Source of the DNA: Cohnella hashimotonis
Lineage (GTDB): Bacteria > Bacillota > Bacilli > Paenibacillales > Paenibacillaceae
Length of the DNA: 64,000 bases
Assembly (NCBI RefSeq): GCF_030014955.1
Contig: NZ_JAGRPV010000001.1
Coordinates: 7,130,001-7,194,000, forward strand
Direction: 5' to 3'
The notes under the pieces are model-generated. The model was not told the DNA's origin, ran no database searches, and saw nothing but the letters and a program-made list of their open reading frames with translations. Below, piece after piece: positions 1 to 9,033 of this stretch (position 1 is the stretch's first letter; each line of letters starts with the position of its first letter). The position numbers were made by a program, and so were the translations under genes.

Positions 1-798
1 TTCCGCCGCGGCCCGTTCGGACGCTTGCCGGTCCTGCGGCGGCGGATGATACGGGATCGGGGCATTAGCCACCGTCCTGCCTTGCCGGACGCGATGCAGC
101 GAGATGGACAGGCGGATGAGCAGGTCCGTGTAGATCGGTTCGTTGAGGCTGCCGGCCCAGCGGCGCTCCAGACTCCACAGCGCGCTCTCGACATCGGCCA
201 TGTCTGTACGTCCGGCCAGCTGGAACAGCACGCGGTCGAGCGGATGCGACGGCGGTTCGCCCCGGCTCGCGATCAGCTCGGCATCGTCGAGGCGCAGCCG
301 GATGAGCTGCCGGATCGCTTCCCGCAGCTCCGCCTCTCCGCCTGCGAGCTCCACGCCGTAGCCTCTGCGACGTATAAGCCGCACGCCGAAGCGCTCCACC
401 CACTCGGCCAGCTCCTCCAGGTCGCTGCCGATCGTCTGCACCGTCACCTTCAGCTCGTGCGCCAGCGCGAATTGCTTGACAGGCTCCCGTTCCTGAAGAA
501 GCAGGCACAGCAGGTAAATCTGGCGCTCGTCCGGGGAGAACTCGGCCTCCTCAGCCGCGGATACGATGCCGCCAAGGCGCTCTAGCGCAGCCGGGTCGCC
601 CTGCAGGGCGATGCCCGAGCCGGATTTTTTCACCAGCGATACCGGCTGGCCTGCCAGCAGCTCCTCGACCGCGGCAAGCTCGCGGTGTACGGTGCGCGAG
701 CTGACCTGGAGCCCCGCGGCAAGCTCGGCGGCCGTCATCTCCCGCCCGCTGCGCAGCAGCAGCTCGAGGATCAGCCTGGTTCGGTTGGACACGCTCAT
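1..798 (-). CDS. mtlR: MtlR-type PTS-regulated transcriptional activator (BglG/MtlR family), C-terminus beyond window
   Basis: The frame starts at an ATG at 798 and stays open to base 1, giving the first 266 residues of a protein cut off by the window edge. The first 60 residues form a winged helix-turn-helix (MTAAELAAGLQVSSRTVHRE). A second, Mga-like HTH follows near residues 105-145 (HELKVTVQTIGSDLEEL), and the part before the edge (IRLSISLHRVRQGR) looks like the start of the first PTS regulation domain with its conserved His. This is the architecture of MtlR/ManR activators, which are controlled by HPr and EII phosphorylation. It lies 126 bp downstream of mtlA on the same strand, the mtlA-mtlR order known from Geobacillus, so the missing end is probably followed by mtlF and mtlD. 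Confidence 0.85.
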   Translation of the reverse strand, partial: MSVSNRTRLILELLLRSGREMTAAELAAGLQVSSRTVHRELAAVEELLAGQPVSLVKKSGSGIALQGDPAALERLGGIVSAAEEAEFSPDERQIYLLCLLLQEREPVKQFALAHELKVTVQTIGSDLEELAEWVERFGVRLIRRRGYGVELAGGEAELREAIRQLIRLRLDDAELIASRGEPPSHPLDRVLFQLAGRTDMADVESALWSLERRWAGSLNEPIYTDLLIRLSISLHRVRQGRTVANAPIPYHPPPQDRQASERAAAE

Positions 799-924
799 GA
801 ACGGATCATTCCTGTCTATCCAAAATGGGCTGAACGCCGGCGATAGGCTCGCCAGCGTCAGTCAATTCGATATGCGCGGCGGATGCGGCCGTCAGGCCGC
901 TCCGTTCCGGAAGAGCGATGCGGA

Positions 925-2448
925 TCAAGCGAGCCTGTCTACAAGGACGTCGTACGCCGGGCTTTTAAGGAAGTTGTCGATCGAGATATGCTCGGCATTC
1001 GGCGCCTTTTGTCTGGCGCGGTCGGTGAGCGTCTTATGCGTGATGACGATGTCCGCGTCGTCCGGAATGTCGCTGATAGCCGTATTAATGACTGTAATGT
1101 CCGATCCTGCAGCCTTCATTTTCTTACGAAGGATCGAGGCGCCCATGGCGCTCGATCCCATGCCGGCGTCGCAGGAGAAAACGATCTTGCGCACGTTCTC
1201 CTTATCCTTAACCGCATGGGCCGACGTTTGCAGACCTGCGTCGACGAACGCCGTGTCGGGTGTCGAGGTCCGCGATCCTGCCGCAGCCGAGACGCCTGCG
1301 ACCGGAGCCGCAGCGTTTGCTGCCGCAGCCGCCGCGGCGGGCGTGCCCGCAGCCTTCATCGCCTTCACGCGGCTTTGCGCTTCCTCGATATCCTCGTCCT
1401 GCGCGTTCTTCTTCGACGTTTTCAGCAGCAGCGCCGAGACGGCGAAGGACACGATGCCCGCAGTGAGCACGCCGCTTAGCACCGGCAGCAGGCCGCCCTT
1501 CGGCGCCATTGCGATATAGGCGAAGATGCTGCCCGGAGAAGGCGGAGCGACCAGGCCCGCGCCGAAGATCGAGAAGGTGAACGTACCGGTCACGCCGCCG
1601 GCGATGACAGCCAGAATCAGGCGCGGATTCATGAGGATGTAAGGGAAGTAGATCTCATGGATGCCGCCGAAGAAGTGGATGATCGCAGCGCCCGAAGCCG
1701 ACTGGCGGGCGGAGCCGCGTCCGACGAACATGTAGGCGAGCAGGACGCCGATGCCCGGGCCCGGATTCGATTCGAGCATGAACAGAATCGACTTGCCCGT
1801 GCGCGACGCTTCGTCGAGCGCGATGGGACTCAGCACGCCGTGGTTGATCGCGTTGTTGAGGAACAAAATCTTTGCCGGCTCGATGAGGACGTTCGCCAGC
1901 GGGATCAGGTTGTGATTCACCAGAAACTCCACGCCGTCCGACAGCCAGCTCGTCAATTGCTCGATGACCGGGCCGATGCCCGAATACGCGAGCAGCGTCA
2001 GGGCCGCGCCGATGATGCCGAGCGAGAAGTTGTTGACCAGCATCTCGAAGCCCGCTTTGATCTTGCCTTCCACGGATTTGTCGAACTGCTTGAGCACCCA
2101 TGCGGCGAGCGGACCGCAGATCATCGCCCCGAGGAACATCGGGATGTCGGTGCCGACGATGATGCCCATCGTCATGAGCGCGCCGATGACGCCGCCACGC
2201 GTCTTGTGCACCATGGTGCCGCCGGTGTATCCGATCAGAATCGGAAGCAGGTACTTGATGATCGGATCGACGAGCTTCGCAAGCTCCGAATTCGGCGCCC
2301 ACCCGGTCGGTATGAATAATGCGGTGATGATGCCCCATGCAATGAACGCCCCGATGTTCGGCATGACCATGCCGCTCAGGAATCGTCCGAATTTCTGGAC
2401 GCCTACTCGTATGCCACCGCTAGAAGCAGAACGCTGTGCATGCTCCAT
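925..2448 (-). CDS. mtlA: PTS mannitol transporter subunit IICB
   Basis: Inner-membrane mannitol permease and phosphotransferase, 507 aa. The N-terminal IIC domain (about residues 1-345) is strongly hydrophobic and begins GVQKFGRFLSGMVMPNIGAF, typical of MtlA. After an Ala-rich linker (about 365-405), the IIB domain (about 419-507) carries the phosphocysteine loop FSCDAGMGSSAMGAS, with the active Cys near residue 426. There is no IIA domain, so a separate MtlF would be needed; none is visible here. The start is set at the ATG at 2448 because AAGGAGG lies just upstream; an earlier in-frame start has no such site. It is probably induced through MtlR, encoded downstream. Confidence 0.95.
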   Translation of the reverse strand: MEHAQRSASSGGIRVGVQKFGRFLSGMVMPNIGAFIAWGIITALFIPTGWAPNSELAKLVDPIIKYLLPILIGYTGGTMVHKTRGGVIGALMTMGIIVGTDIPMFLGAMICGPLAAWVLKQFDKSVEGKIKAGFEMLVNNFSLGIIGAALTLLAYSGIGPVIEQLTSWLSDGVEFLVNHNLIPLANVLIEPAKILFLNNAINHGVLSPIALDEASRTGKSILFMLESNPGPGIGVLLAYMFVGRGSARQSASGAAIIHFFGGIHEIYFPYILMNPRLILAVIAGGVTGTFTFSIFGAGLVAPPSPGSIFAYIAMAPKGGLLPVLSGVLTAGIVSFAVSALLLKTSKKNAQDEDIEEAQSRVKAMKAAGTPAAAAAAANAAAPVAGVSAAAGSRTSTPDTAFVDAGLQTSAHAVKDKENVRKIVFSCDAGMGSSAMGASILRKKMKAAGSDITVINTAISDIPDDADIVITHKTLTDRARQKAPNAEHISIDNFLKSPAYDVLVDRLA

Positions 2449-2512
2449 TTCGGTTCCTCCTTGAATTAACCGCTTTCTTTTCGCGGGATTCCGCTGCGGT
2501 CGATATGCGTTT

Positions 2513-2541
2513 ATCGTACTGCGCGCACCTTTTGGCAGCAA
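2513..2541 (-). promoter_or_regulatory. Possible sigma-A promoter of mtlA
   Basis: On the minus strand, TTGCTG (2536-2541) and TACGAT (2513-2518) are separated by 17 bp and lie about 65 bp upstream of the mtlA start. Each hexamer has about two mismatches to consensus, so this is only a plausible activator-dependent promoter. Confidence 0.35.
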
Positions 2542-2643
2542 CAGAAGGATACTGCGATTTTGTCAATCATACTGTTGACAGCATTTGATGAATTTATGAG
2601 CCGACAGCCGGCGGCGCGGGTTCTGGCGCGTGTTCCGAGGGAA

Positions 2644-2680
2644 TAAAAAGACGCCAGGGAAGATCTCCCTGACGGTGGTC
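2644..2680 (-). terminator. Intrinsic terminator after the DHA2 exporter
   Basis: Read on the minus strand, an imperfect stem ACCGTCAGGGA / TCCCTGGCGTC is followed by TTTTTATT. It lies 420 bp beyond the exporter stop codon with no convincing gene between. A very similar hairpin is used at 60067-60099. Confidence 0.6.
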
Positions 2681-3006
2681 AAATGTGTGGAACGCCGATC
2701 GACGACTTCTCCGACTGTCGCTTCGATGGGTTGGCCCGGTCGCCGCCCGCATCGCCCTTTCGCTGCAAGACCTGCAAATATACATCTTTTTTGGCCGAAG
2801 ACGCTCTTTTGGATAGGATAGATGCCAAAACGCATTTATTTTCCGCTGTTAGCCCCATTTCCGACCTATGTTTCGAATTTACCTGCACATTCGCATGCTT
2901 TCATCAATCGTCCGCGGGGTGGCAGAAAGTACATGTACATATGCAGGCTTTACGTCCCGCCCAACAACCGGCCAGCCCCGTTCTGCCGAAGCCGCGCCTT
3001 GCCGGT

Positions 3007-3097
3007 CCACGATTCGCCATTGTCCACGATTCGCCGCTGCCCACGATTCATTTTGTGCACGATTCGCCGCTGCCCACGATTCATTTTTGTCCACGAG
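3007..3097. repeat. 17-bp tandem array (about 5.3 copies)
   Basis: Units beginning CCACGATTC start at 3007, 3024, 3041, 3057, 3074 and 3091. Two unit types roughly alternate: one continues GCCGCTGC, the other ATTTTTGT. The array ends a few bases before the stop codon of the exporter. The rest of the 2542-3101 gap holds the terminator at 2644 and nothing else that I can support. Confidence 0.85.
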
Positions 3098-3101
3098 CCG
3101 C

Positions 3102-4526
3102 TTATTCTACGGCCGCACTGGCCGGCAAGGCGTTGCCGGATTCGCTCGCCGCCTTCCGCGACCGTTTGTAGAACAGCAGCGTCGTAATGAACGCGGCGCC
3201 GAGCATCCCGGCATAAACGTACAAGACGGGGATCAAATGGCTCCCGAACTGGTCCGGCGTAGCGACCTGTCCGCCCTGGCGGAAGATCAGGCTGCCGATG
3301 GCGATGCCGAATACGCCGCCAAGCTCCCGCGTGGCGTTTGAGACGCCGCTCGCTTCTCCCGAGGAGGCTTCATGCACGGCAGACAGCACGCCCTCGGACA
3401 ACGGCGTGAGGCTGAGCCCCATGCCGAGACCGGCCAGTACCATGGCAGGCGCCAGATAGGCGAAGGAGAATACCGCTCCGTTCACCGCAATGAGGATGGC
3501 GAACAGACACAGCGCGGCCACCTGAAGCAGCAGGCCGGTCAGCAGCACGCGGCGGGTGCCGAGGCGCCCGATGAAGAGTCCCGCCAGCGGAGCGGCGACC
3601 ATCGTGGCGCCGGTCCAGGCCATCTCGCGAACTCCGGCGCCGAGCGCGGAGTAGCCTTGCCCTTGCTGCAGGAACAGCGTGAGCAGGAAGATGGCGCCGA
3701 AGATGCCCGCATTCAGCCAGAATCCCGCAGCGATGAGCGCGGAATAGTCGCGGTTCTTGAAAAGCCCGAGCGACAACAACGGGTGAGGATGGCGCCATTC
3801 CCAGGCGATAAAGACAGGCAGCAGCGCCAAGCCTCCCGCCAGCGGCCCCCACACCTCGAACGCGCCCCATCCCGCTTCATTGCCGCGAACGAGACCGAAT
3901 ACGATGCCCAGCAGCGATGCGGCGATCAGCAGCAGGCCGATCAGATCGAGGCGCTTCTCCACGCCCTTCGATTCCCGCAGCCACAGCCAGCCGAACGCAA
4001 CGGCGAGCGCGCCGATCGGAACGTTGATCCAGAAAATCGTCTGCCAGGGAGAGCCGTTCACGATCAGGCCGCCTACGAGCGGTCCCATCGCGAGGCCCAG
4101 CCCCGACACGCCGGACACGATGCCGATCGCGGCCGCTCTGAACTTGGGCGGGAACGCCGCGCTGACCAGCGTGAGGCTGATTGGCGCGATCGCCGCGCCG
4201 CCGACGCCCTGGATAGCTCTCGCCAGCGTGAGGCCGATTGCATGGGTGCTCAGCGCCGAAGCCAGCGAGCCGAGCGTAAAAACGGCGATGCCGAGCAGGA
4301 ACACCCTTTTCCGGCCGAAACGTTCTCCCAGCATGCCGAGCGGAATCAGCAGCACCGCGAAGGTCAGCGTATAGCCGTTGGTGAACCATTCCAGATCCGC
4401 GAGACCGGCGTTAAACGAATTCTGAATCGACGGCAGCGCTACGCCGAGTACCAGCGTATCCAGCATGACCATGAACAACGCCAGGCAGACGATGACCAGC
4501 ATCCGGTTTCTTTGCAAAGTTGACAT
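3102..4526 (-). CDS. MFS drug exporter, DHA2 (EmrB/QacA-like) family
   Basis: Predicted proton-coupled exporter of 474 aa with about 14 hydrophobic segments, the size and topology of DHA2 transporters. The first helix carries the DHA2-like stretch FMVMLDTLVLGVALPSI. The cytoplasmic loop 2-3 motif A is GERFGRKRV (about residues 66-74). The start is ATG 4526 with GGAGTGAGGAC upstream. A TetR regulator lies 124 bp upstream on the same strand, and an 18-bp palindrome (4538-4555) sits between them, so expression is probably released when TetR binds a substrate of the pump. The substrate cannot be read from sequence. Confidence 0.9.
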   Translation of the reverse strand: MSTLQRNRMLVIVCLALFMVMLDTLVLGVALPSIQNSFNAGLADLEWFTNGYTLTFAVLLIPLGMLGERFGRKRVFLLGIAVFTLGSLASALSTHAIGLTLARAIQGVGGAAIAPISLTLVSAAFPPKFRAAAIGIVSGVSGLGLAMGPLVGGLIVNGSPWQTIFWINVPIGALAVAFGWLWLRESKGVEKRLDLIGLLLIAASLLGIVFGLVRGNEAGWGAFEVWGPLAGGLALLPVFIAWEWRHPHPLLSLGLFKNRDYSALIAAGFWLNAGIFGAIFLLTLFLQQGQGYSALGAGVREMAWTGATMVAAPLAGLFIGRLGTRRVLLTGLLLQVAALCLFAILIAVNGAVFSFAYLAPAMVLAGLGMGLSLTPLSEGVLSAVHEASSGEASGVSNATRELGGVFGIAIGSLIFRQGGQVATPDQFGSHLIPVLYVYAGMLGAAFITTLLFYKRSRKAASESGNALPASAAVE

Positions 4527-4537
4527 GTCCTCACTCC

Positions 4538-4555
4538 TTATTTATCGATAAATAA
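4538..4555. promoter_or_regulatory. TetR operator in front of the exporter gene
   Basis: Perfect 18-bp palindrome TTATTTATCGATAAATAA, 12 bp upstream of the exporter start. The same TTATTTAT/AATAAATAA half-sites recur directly upstream of the tetR gene (5203-5224), which supports recognition by one repressor. Confidence 0.7.
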
Positions 4556-4649
4556 ATTAACTCTCTTAAACAACCGCCAAGCGTCCAGGCTTGGCGGCGG
4601 CAAAAACAAGCGCGTACCGAAAGCGAGCCATCCCGACCGCTAGCGGTCT

Positions 4650-5201
4650 TTATTCCGGCTCGCACCACGGGAGCAGTCTCGGTAGCTCCAGGATTTGCGA
4701 CAGCGCGATGAGCAGACCCGTCCCGATGAACATGCCCGCTTCCCCGGCAGCATTCGGAATGCCCGCCTGCGCGAACCGGCCGCTGACCATCTCGTGGATC
4801 TCGGCGAACTTCGACTTCACTTCATCGCGAATCGCCGGCTCGGGAATCGCATAAGCTTGCATGACCAGCAAAATCTCGTTGCGATGCGTAACCAACAGCT
4901 CTTCGAACGCGCCGCCCATCCGGTGGACCAATTCCTCCGAAGGGCTCTCTACGACGGAGAAGGCTTGCACCAGGCGCCGGTAACCGCGGTCCAGCACGGC
5001 GAGGAACAGCTCCTCCTTCGTCTTGAAGAAGTGGAACACGTAGGGCTGCGTGACGCCTACGGCCTTGGCCACCAGCGCCGTCGTCGTCTTGTAAAATCCT
5101 TGGAAAGCGAAAAGCTCGGCTGCCGCGTCGAGGATTTGTTCTTTGCGCGTCGCAGAGGATGTATCGTCCCTGGGTGTCATTCGCCGCAACTCCAAACTCA
5201 T
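4650..5201 (-). CDS. TetR/AcrR family repressor of the adjacent exporter
   Basis: 183 aa, all-helical. The N-terminal HTH region (TRKEQILDAAAELFAFQGF, then TTTALVAKAVGVTQPYVFHFF) is a standard TetR_N domain at about residues 18-65. The remainder is the ligand and dimerisation domain, which has no recognisable specificity. Starts at 5201 (MSLELRR) or 5180 (MTPRDD) are both possible. A palindrome overlapping the presumed promoter (5203-5224) matches one between this gene and the exporter, which suggests autorepression and control of the pump. Confidence 0.9.
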   Translation of the reverse strand: MSLELRRMTPRDDTSSATRKEQILDAAAELFAFQGFYKTTTALVAKAVGVTQPYVFHFFKTKEELFLAVLDRGYRRLVQAFSVVESPSEELVHRMGGAFEELLVTHRNEILLVMQAYAIPEPAIRDEVKSKFAEIHEMVSGRFAQAGIPNAAGEAGMFIGTGLLIALSQILELPRLLPWCEPE

Positions 5202-5202
5202 T

Positions 5203-5224
5203 TTATTTATTGATTAATAAATAA
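5203..5224. promoter_or_regulatory. TetR autoregulatory operator
   Basis: Near-perfect 22-bp palindrome with arms TTATTTATT and AATAAATAA around GATT, immediately upstream of the tetR start. It shares its half-sites with the palindrome at 4538-4555 but has four extra central bases, so the spacing of the half-sites differs. Confidence 0.65.
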
Positions 5225-5353
5225 CATGAGGAAATCGTTTCTGTCAATGGTTTCCTTCTAAAAATCTTCTCCTTGCAGACCGGCGGACGAAAGGGCTTTG
5301 GCTTCGGATTTTTGATAATATAAGGTTATCTGTACAATTCGGAGGTCGCTAAC

Positions 5354-6220
5354 TTGGACTACATCATATTGGATATCGAATTCAACGGACGCAAGTTCGC
5401 AAGCGAGCTGCCTATGGAAGTGATCGAGATCGGCGCGGTACGGCTGAACGATGCGCTGGAGGCGGTCGACGAGTTCTCGGCGCTTATCAAGCCCGTTTAC
5501 TTTGCCAAGCTGAACAGCTTCATTAAGAAAAAAACCGGCATTCCCCAGGAGGACATCGACAGCGCGAGCGGCTTCGTACCGGTGATCCGGGCGTTTCTGG
5601 CGTGGCTCGGACGCAGCGAGTCGTGCCGCTTCGTCACGTGGGGCGGCGAGGACTTCAAGCGGATCGTGCTCGATACGCGCATGCACAAGCTCGACGACGC
5701 CTACTGGATGTCCGCCGTGTATTATGACTTGCTCAAGGTGTACTTGCGCGGCCGCGGGTTGACCAACGACGTCAGCGTCGAAGCGGCGCTCGAGGATCTC
5801 GGCATCCCGTCCGAGGGCTCGGCCCACCGGGCGCTGGACGACGCGCGAATGACGGCGGAGATCTTCCGCAAGACGTTCGCCGTGCTCGATCCCGAGAAGG
5901 ACGCAAGGCAGTATAAGGACACATTCAGCAATGCCAAAGAACGCCGAACGGTCAAGAATGCGATCCGGCTTGCGCAATCGCAGAAGTTCGCGCTGAGCTG
6001 GGAGCTGCTGACGGAGCAGGTGCTCGCCGGCAAAGTCGATCTCGCCGATCCGCGCAAGGCCGCGGAGCTGAAGGCCTACTACGAGGCGGAGACGGCGAAG
6101 CCGCCCAAGCCGCCTAAACCGAGGGGCGCCGAGCGCCAGGGCAGAAGCCGCGAGAACGGGACCGACGCCGAAGCGCCGGACGCAGAGACTGCGCAGCCGG
6201 ATGCCGACGAAGCGGACTGA
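5354..6220 (+). CDS. DEDDh 3'-5' exonuclease (RNase T/KapD-like)
   Basis: Predicted exonuclease of 288 aa. The catalytic motifs are visible: Exo I as ILDIEFN (residues 5-11), a central Asp region, and Exo III as HRALDDA (about 156-162), with the His that defines the DEDDh class. The C-terminal 70 residues are charged and low-complexity (ETAKPPKPPKPRGAERQG), probably a disordered tail. The start is TTG 5354, eight bases after GGAGG; no ATG fits. The gene is monocistronic and ends at the terminator at 6289-6324. DNA or RNA preference cannot be decided. Confidence 0.85.
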   Translation: MDYIILDIEFNGRKFASELPMEVIEIGAVRLNDALEAVDEFSALIKPVYFAKLNSFIKKKTGIPQEDIDSASGFVPVIRAFLAWLGRSESCRFVTWGGEDFKRIVLDTRMHKLDDAYWMSAVYYDLLKVYLRGRGLTNDVSVEAALEDLGIPSEGSAHRALDDARMTAEIFRKTFAVLDPEKDARQYKDTFSNAKERRTVKNAIRLAQSQKFALSWELLTEQVLAGKVDLADPRKAAELKAYYEAETAKPPKPPKPRGAERQGRSRENGTDAEAPDAETAQPDADEAD

Positions 6221-6288
6221 GGGAGCCGGGATTGGGGAAGATACGAAATGAAGGAGATGCGGACTGTCAAGACCGCTTGAATTCATAA

Positions 6289-6324
6289 TAAAAGGCTTGA
6301 GCCTAGACGGCTGAAGCCTTTTTT
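6289..6324. terminator. Bidirectional intrinsic terminator
   Basis: Stem AAAGGCTTGAGCC / GGCTGAAGCCTTTTTT with a five-base loop, between the convergent exonuclease and DUF6157 genes. A and T runs on both flanks allow it to work in both directions. Confidence 0.85.
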
Positions 6325-6372
6325 GACGTGCGCGACGCGGCACGCGAACGTGCGGCCAATCCGCGGAGGGAC

Positions 6373-6798
6373 TCAGGCTTTCTTGTTTCGCATAGCCTTA
6401 AGCACCTTCACGCCCTCGATCTCTCCGTCCGCGAACCGGCCGTATGCCTCCGATTCCTTGGGTACGAGCGCAACCTTGCCCTCCGCGTTGAAGTGCAGCC
6501 CCCAGCCGTACTTCTTCGGCAGCATCGAAGCCCGCATGCATGCCTTCGGCTTGCCGTAGAACTCGGTCCGCATCTCCGCCTCTCGCGCATCCCTCTCCTC
6601 GGGCGACAATTGCTTGTGGCGGACGTAGGTCTCGTACAGAATCTCTTCCTGCGTGTGCGCATAGGGCTCGCCGGCGATCATGTCGTACTCGATGCCCGGC
6701 TTCGTCTTGCCTGCGGCCTTGTCCGGCGGCACCGCGCCGTACTCGACGGGACAGTCGTCGGACACGGCGATGAAGGTGTTGTAGTAGTTCCATTCCAT
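6373..6798 (-). CDS. DUF6157 family protein
   Basis: 141 aa, soluble, without signal peptide. The opening MEWNYYNTFIAVSDDCPV and the central segment YAHTQEEILYETYVRHK are what I associate with DUF6157, a small family of unknown function. The acidic helix LSPEERDAREAEMRTEFYGKPKACMR is rich in charge. The gene stands alone, ends at the bidirectional terminator at 6289, and has the site AGGAGGGAC before the ATG. No function can be proposed. Confidence 0.7.
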   Translation of the reverse strand: MEWNYYNTFIAVSDDCPVEYGAVPPDKAAGKTKPGIEYDMIAGEPYAHTQEEILYETYVRHKQLSPEERDAREAEMRTEFYGKPKACMRASMLPKKYGWGLHFNAEGKVALVPKESEAYGRFADGEIEGVKVLKAMRNKKA

Positions 6799-6909
6799 GG
6801 CGGGAGTCCCTCCTCTTCAGCGTGAAGGCATTGGACATTTCCTCTTGGCATGAACGTAACATATCCGGACGCGACATACAATCGGTTCGCGAGAGGAGTG
6901 GCTATTCTT

Positions 6910-8997
6910 TCACTTCGCTCGCTGCGGCGACCTCAAATACCCAGCCTCCAGCTCTCCCGCCGGCATCGGCCGGTCGATGTAGTAGCCCTGCGCGATGTCG
7001 CAGCGCAGCTCGCGCAGGCGCGCCATCTGCGCGGGCGTTTCGACGCCCTCCGCGATGACGCGAAGCTCCATCCCTTGCGCCATCTGAATAATCGCCCGGG
7101 TGAGCGCATCGCTTTTCGGATCCGACGTCAGCTCGCTCAGGAAGCTCTTGTCGATCTTCAGGATATCGATCGGCAGCTGCTTCAGATAGCCGAGCGCGGA
7201 GTAGCCTTTGCCGAAGTCGTCGATCGCCACGCGGAAGCCCATCCCCTTAAGCTCGCGCAGCACGCCGATTACCGAATCCATGTCGACGATGCCGAAGCTC
7301 TCCGTAATCTCGAGCACGATCTGATGCGGATCGCAGCCGGCGTCCCGTACGATGCCGCGGAACGTCTCCGCCAGATCGGGCGCCATGAACTGCTTTCCGG
7401 ACAGGTTCACCGCGATCGCGGGAACGGTCCGCGCCCTTCGGCTCCAGGCGCCCAGCTGCTTGCAGGCTTCTCCCAGCACCCAGCTGCCGATCTCCCGGAT
7501 CAGGCCGGTCTCCTCGGCGATCGGGATGAACTCCGACGGCGAGATTGCCCCCAGCTCGGGGTGCCGCCAACGCAGCAGCGACTCCATGCCTTCCAGTCTG
7601 CCGCTCTCCACGCCGACCTGCGGCTGGTAGACAAGCTGCAGCTCTCCACGTTCGGCCGCGAATCGAAGCTCCCGCTCCAGCCGGAGCTTGCGCGAAAAGG
7701 CGCCGCCGATCCCCTCGTTGAACAGCTGCGGCCCGGCCCCTTGCGACTTGGCCTCGTACATCGCCAGGTCGGCGTGCTGCATCAGCGACTCCAGGTCCTT
7801 GCCGTGATCCGGGTACATGCTGATGCCGATGCTGGCATTCATATAAATCTCGTTGTCCGCCCCGTCGAACGGACGCGCCATGAGCTCGGTCACACGCCGC
7901 GCCGTCTCCAACGCTTCGTCGGCGCTCTTCAAGCTCCGCAGCACGACGATAAATTCGTCCCCGCCAAGCCGCGACACGACGTCCTCCGCGCGGACCGCCC
8001 GCTTCAGGCGCTCGCCCATTTGCCGGAGCACCTTGTCCCCGGCATCATGACCCAGCGAATCGTTGACCGACTTGAACCGGTCCAGATCGATAAACAGCAC
8101 GCCGAGCCGCTCTCCCGTTCTCCGGCAGCCTTCCATGACGTCCTGAAGCATGTCCTGCAGCAGCGTGCGGTTGGGCAGCCCGGTCAGCATGTCGTAGTGT
8201 GCAAGATACTTGAGCCTGTCCTCCGCCTGCTTGCGCGCGGTGATGTCCTTGAACATGCCGATGTAGTTCGTGACCTCGCCCTGCTCGTCGCGCAGCGTCG
8301 TTATCGTCAGGAACTCGGGATAAAGCTCCCCGCTCTTGCGCCGGTTCCAGATCTCGCCCTGCCAGCGGCCGGCCTCGCGCAGACTCTCCCACATGCGATC
8401 GTAAAAGTCGCGTCCGTGCCTGCCGGACCGCAGCAACGCGGGCGTATGTCCGCACGCCTCCTCTTCCGTATAGCCGGTGACGACGGTGAAAGCCTGGTTG
8501 ACGGATAAAATTTTGAGCGACGTGTCCGTAATCATAATGCCCTCGCTCGCGTAGCTGAACACCTGCGCGTGCAGCCTGAGCTTGGAGGCCGCGCTCTTGT
8601 ATTCGGTCAGATCGAGAAACATCGCCATATAGTTTTGCAGCTGTCCGGCCTCGTCCTTGACCGCGGAGATCGACAGCCACTGCGGATAGACCTCCCCGTT
8701 TTTGCGCCGGTTCCAGATCTCGCCCTTCCACTTGCCGTCGAGATGAATCGCCGCCCACATCCGTGCGTAAAAATCGGGCGACTGACAGTCGGATTTAAGC
8801 ACGCTCGGCGTGAGTCCGACAACCTCGCTCTCTTCGTAGCCCGTAATTCTCGAAAAGGACGGATTCACTTGTACAATGCGGGCATGACTGTCCGTAATCA
8901 TGATCGCTTCCTGCGAATCGCGGTAAATTCGGGCATAGAGGGGCCATAAGGTCTCGTCATGCTTCATGTCGCCCGCCGATGCCAAATATCCGCTCAT
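6910..8997 (-). CDS. PAS-PAS-GGDEF-EAL cyclic-di-GMP signalling protein
   Basis: About 695 aa with no membrane segment, so probably cytoplasmic. Two similar PAS domains (about 20-140 and 145-265) both contain GEIWNRRKxGE. The GGDEF domain has an intact RLGGDEFIVVL signature, so it may make c-di-GMP. The EAL domain keeps the catalytic Glu in MESLLRW (Ser replaces the usual Ala), DDFGKGYSAL, and QGYYIDRP, so phosphodiesterase activity is also plausible. The start is set at ATG 8997 behind GGGGAGG; a longer frame to 9027 lacks a site. A STAS gene lies 36 bp upstream in the same direction, suggesting a two-gene signalling operon. Confidence 0.92.
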   Translation of the reverse strand: MSGYLASAGDMKHDETLWPLYARIYRDSQEAIMITDSHARIVQVNPSFSRITGYEESEVVGLTPSVLKSDCQSPDFYARMWAAIHLDGKWKGEIWNRRKNGEVYPQWLSISAVKDEAGQLQNYMAMFLDLTEYKSAASKLRLHAQVFSYASEGIMITDTSLKILSVNQAFTVVTGYTEEEACGHTPALLRSGRHGRDFYDRMWESLREAGRWQGEIWNRRKSGELYPEFLTITTLRDEQGEVTNYIGMFKDITARKQAEDRLKYLAHYDMLTGLPNRTLLQDMLQDVMEGCRRTGERLGVLFIDLDRFKSVNDSLGHDAGDKVLRQMGERLKRAVRAEDVVSRLGGDEFIVVLRSLKSADEALETARRVTELMARPFDGADNEIYMNASIGISMYPDHGKDLESLMQHADLAMYEAKSQGAGPQLFNEGIGGAFSRKLRLERELRFAAERGELQLVYQPQVGVESGRLEGMESLLRWRHPELGAISPSEFIPIAEETGLIREIGSWVLGEACKQLGAWSRRARTVPAIAVNLSGKQFMAPDLAETFRGIVRDAGCDPHQIVLEITESFGIVDMDSVIGVLRELKGMGFRVAIDDFGKGYSALGYLKQLPIDILKIDKSFLSELTSDPKSDALTRAIIQMAQGMELRVIAEGVETPAQMARLRELRCDIAQGYYIDRPMPAGELEAGYLRSPQRAK

Positions 8998-9033
8998 TTC
9001 AATGCCTCCCCGATGCCGCCGTCCCAATGTTGT

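Noticed and set aside
2563..2835. 90-codon minus-strand ORF between mtlA and the exporter
   Set aside because: It runs through a terminator, has no ribosome site or homology that I recognise, and is probably chance.
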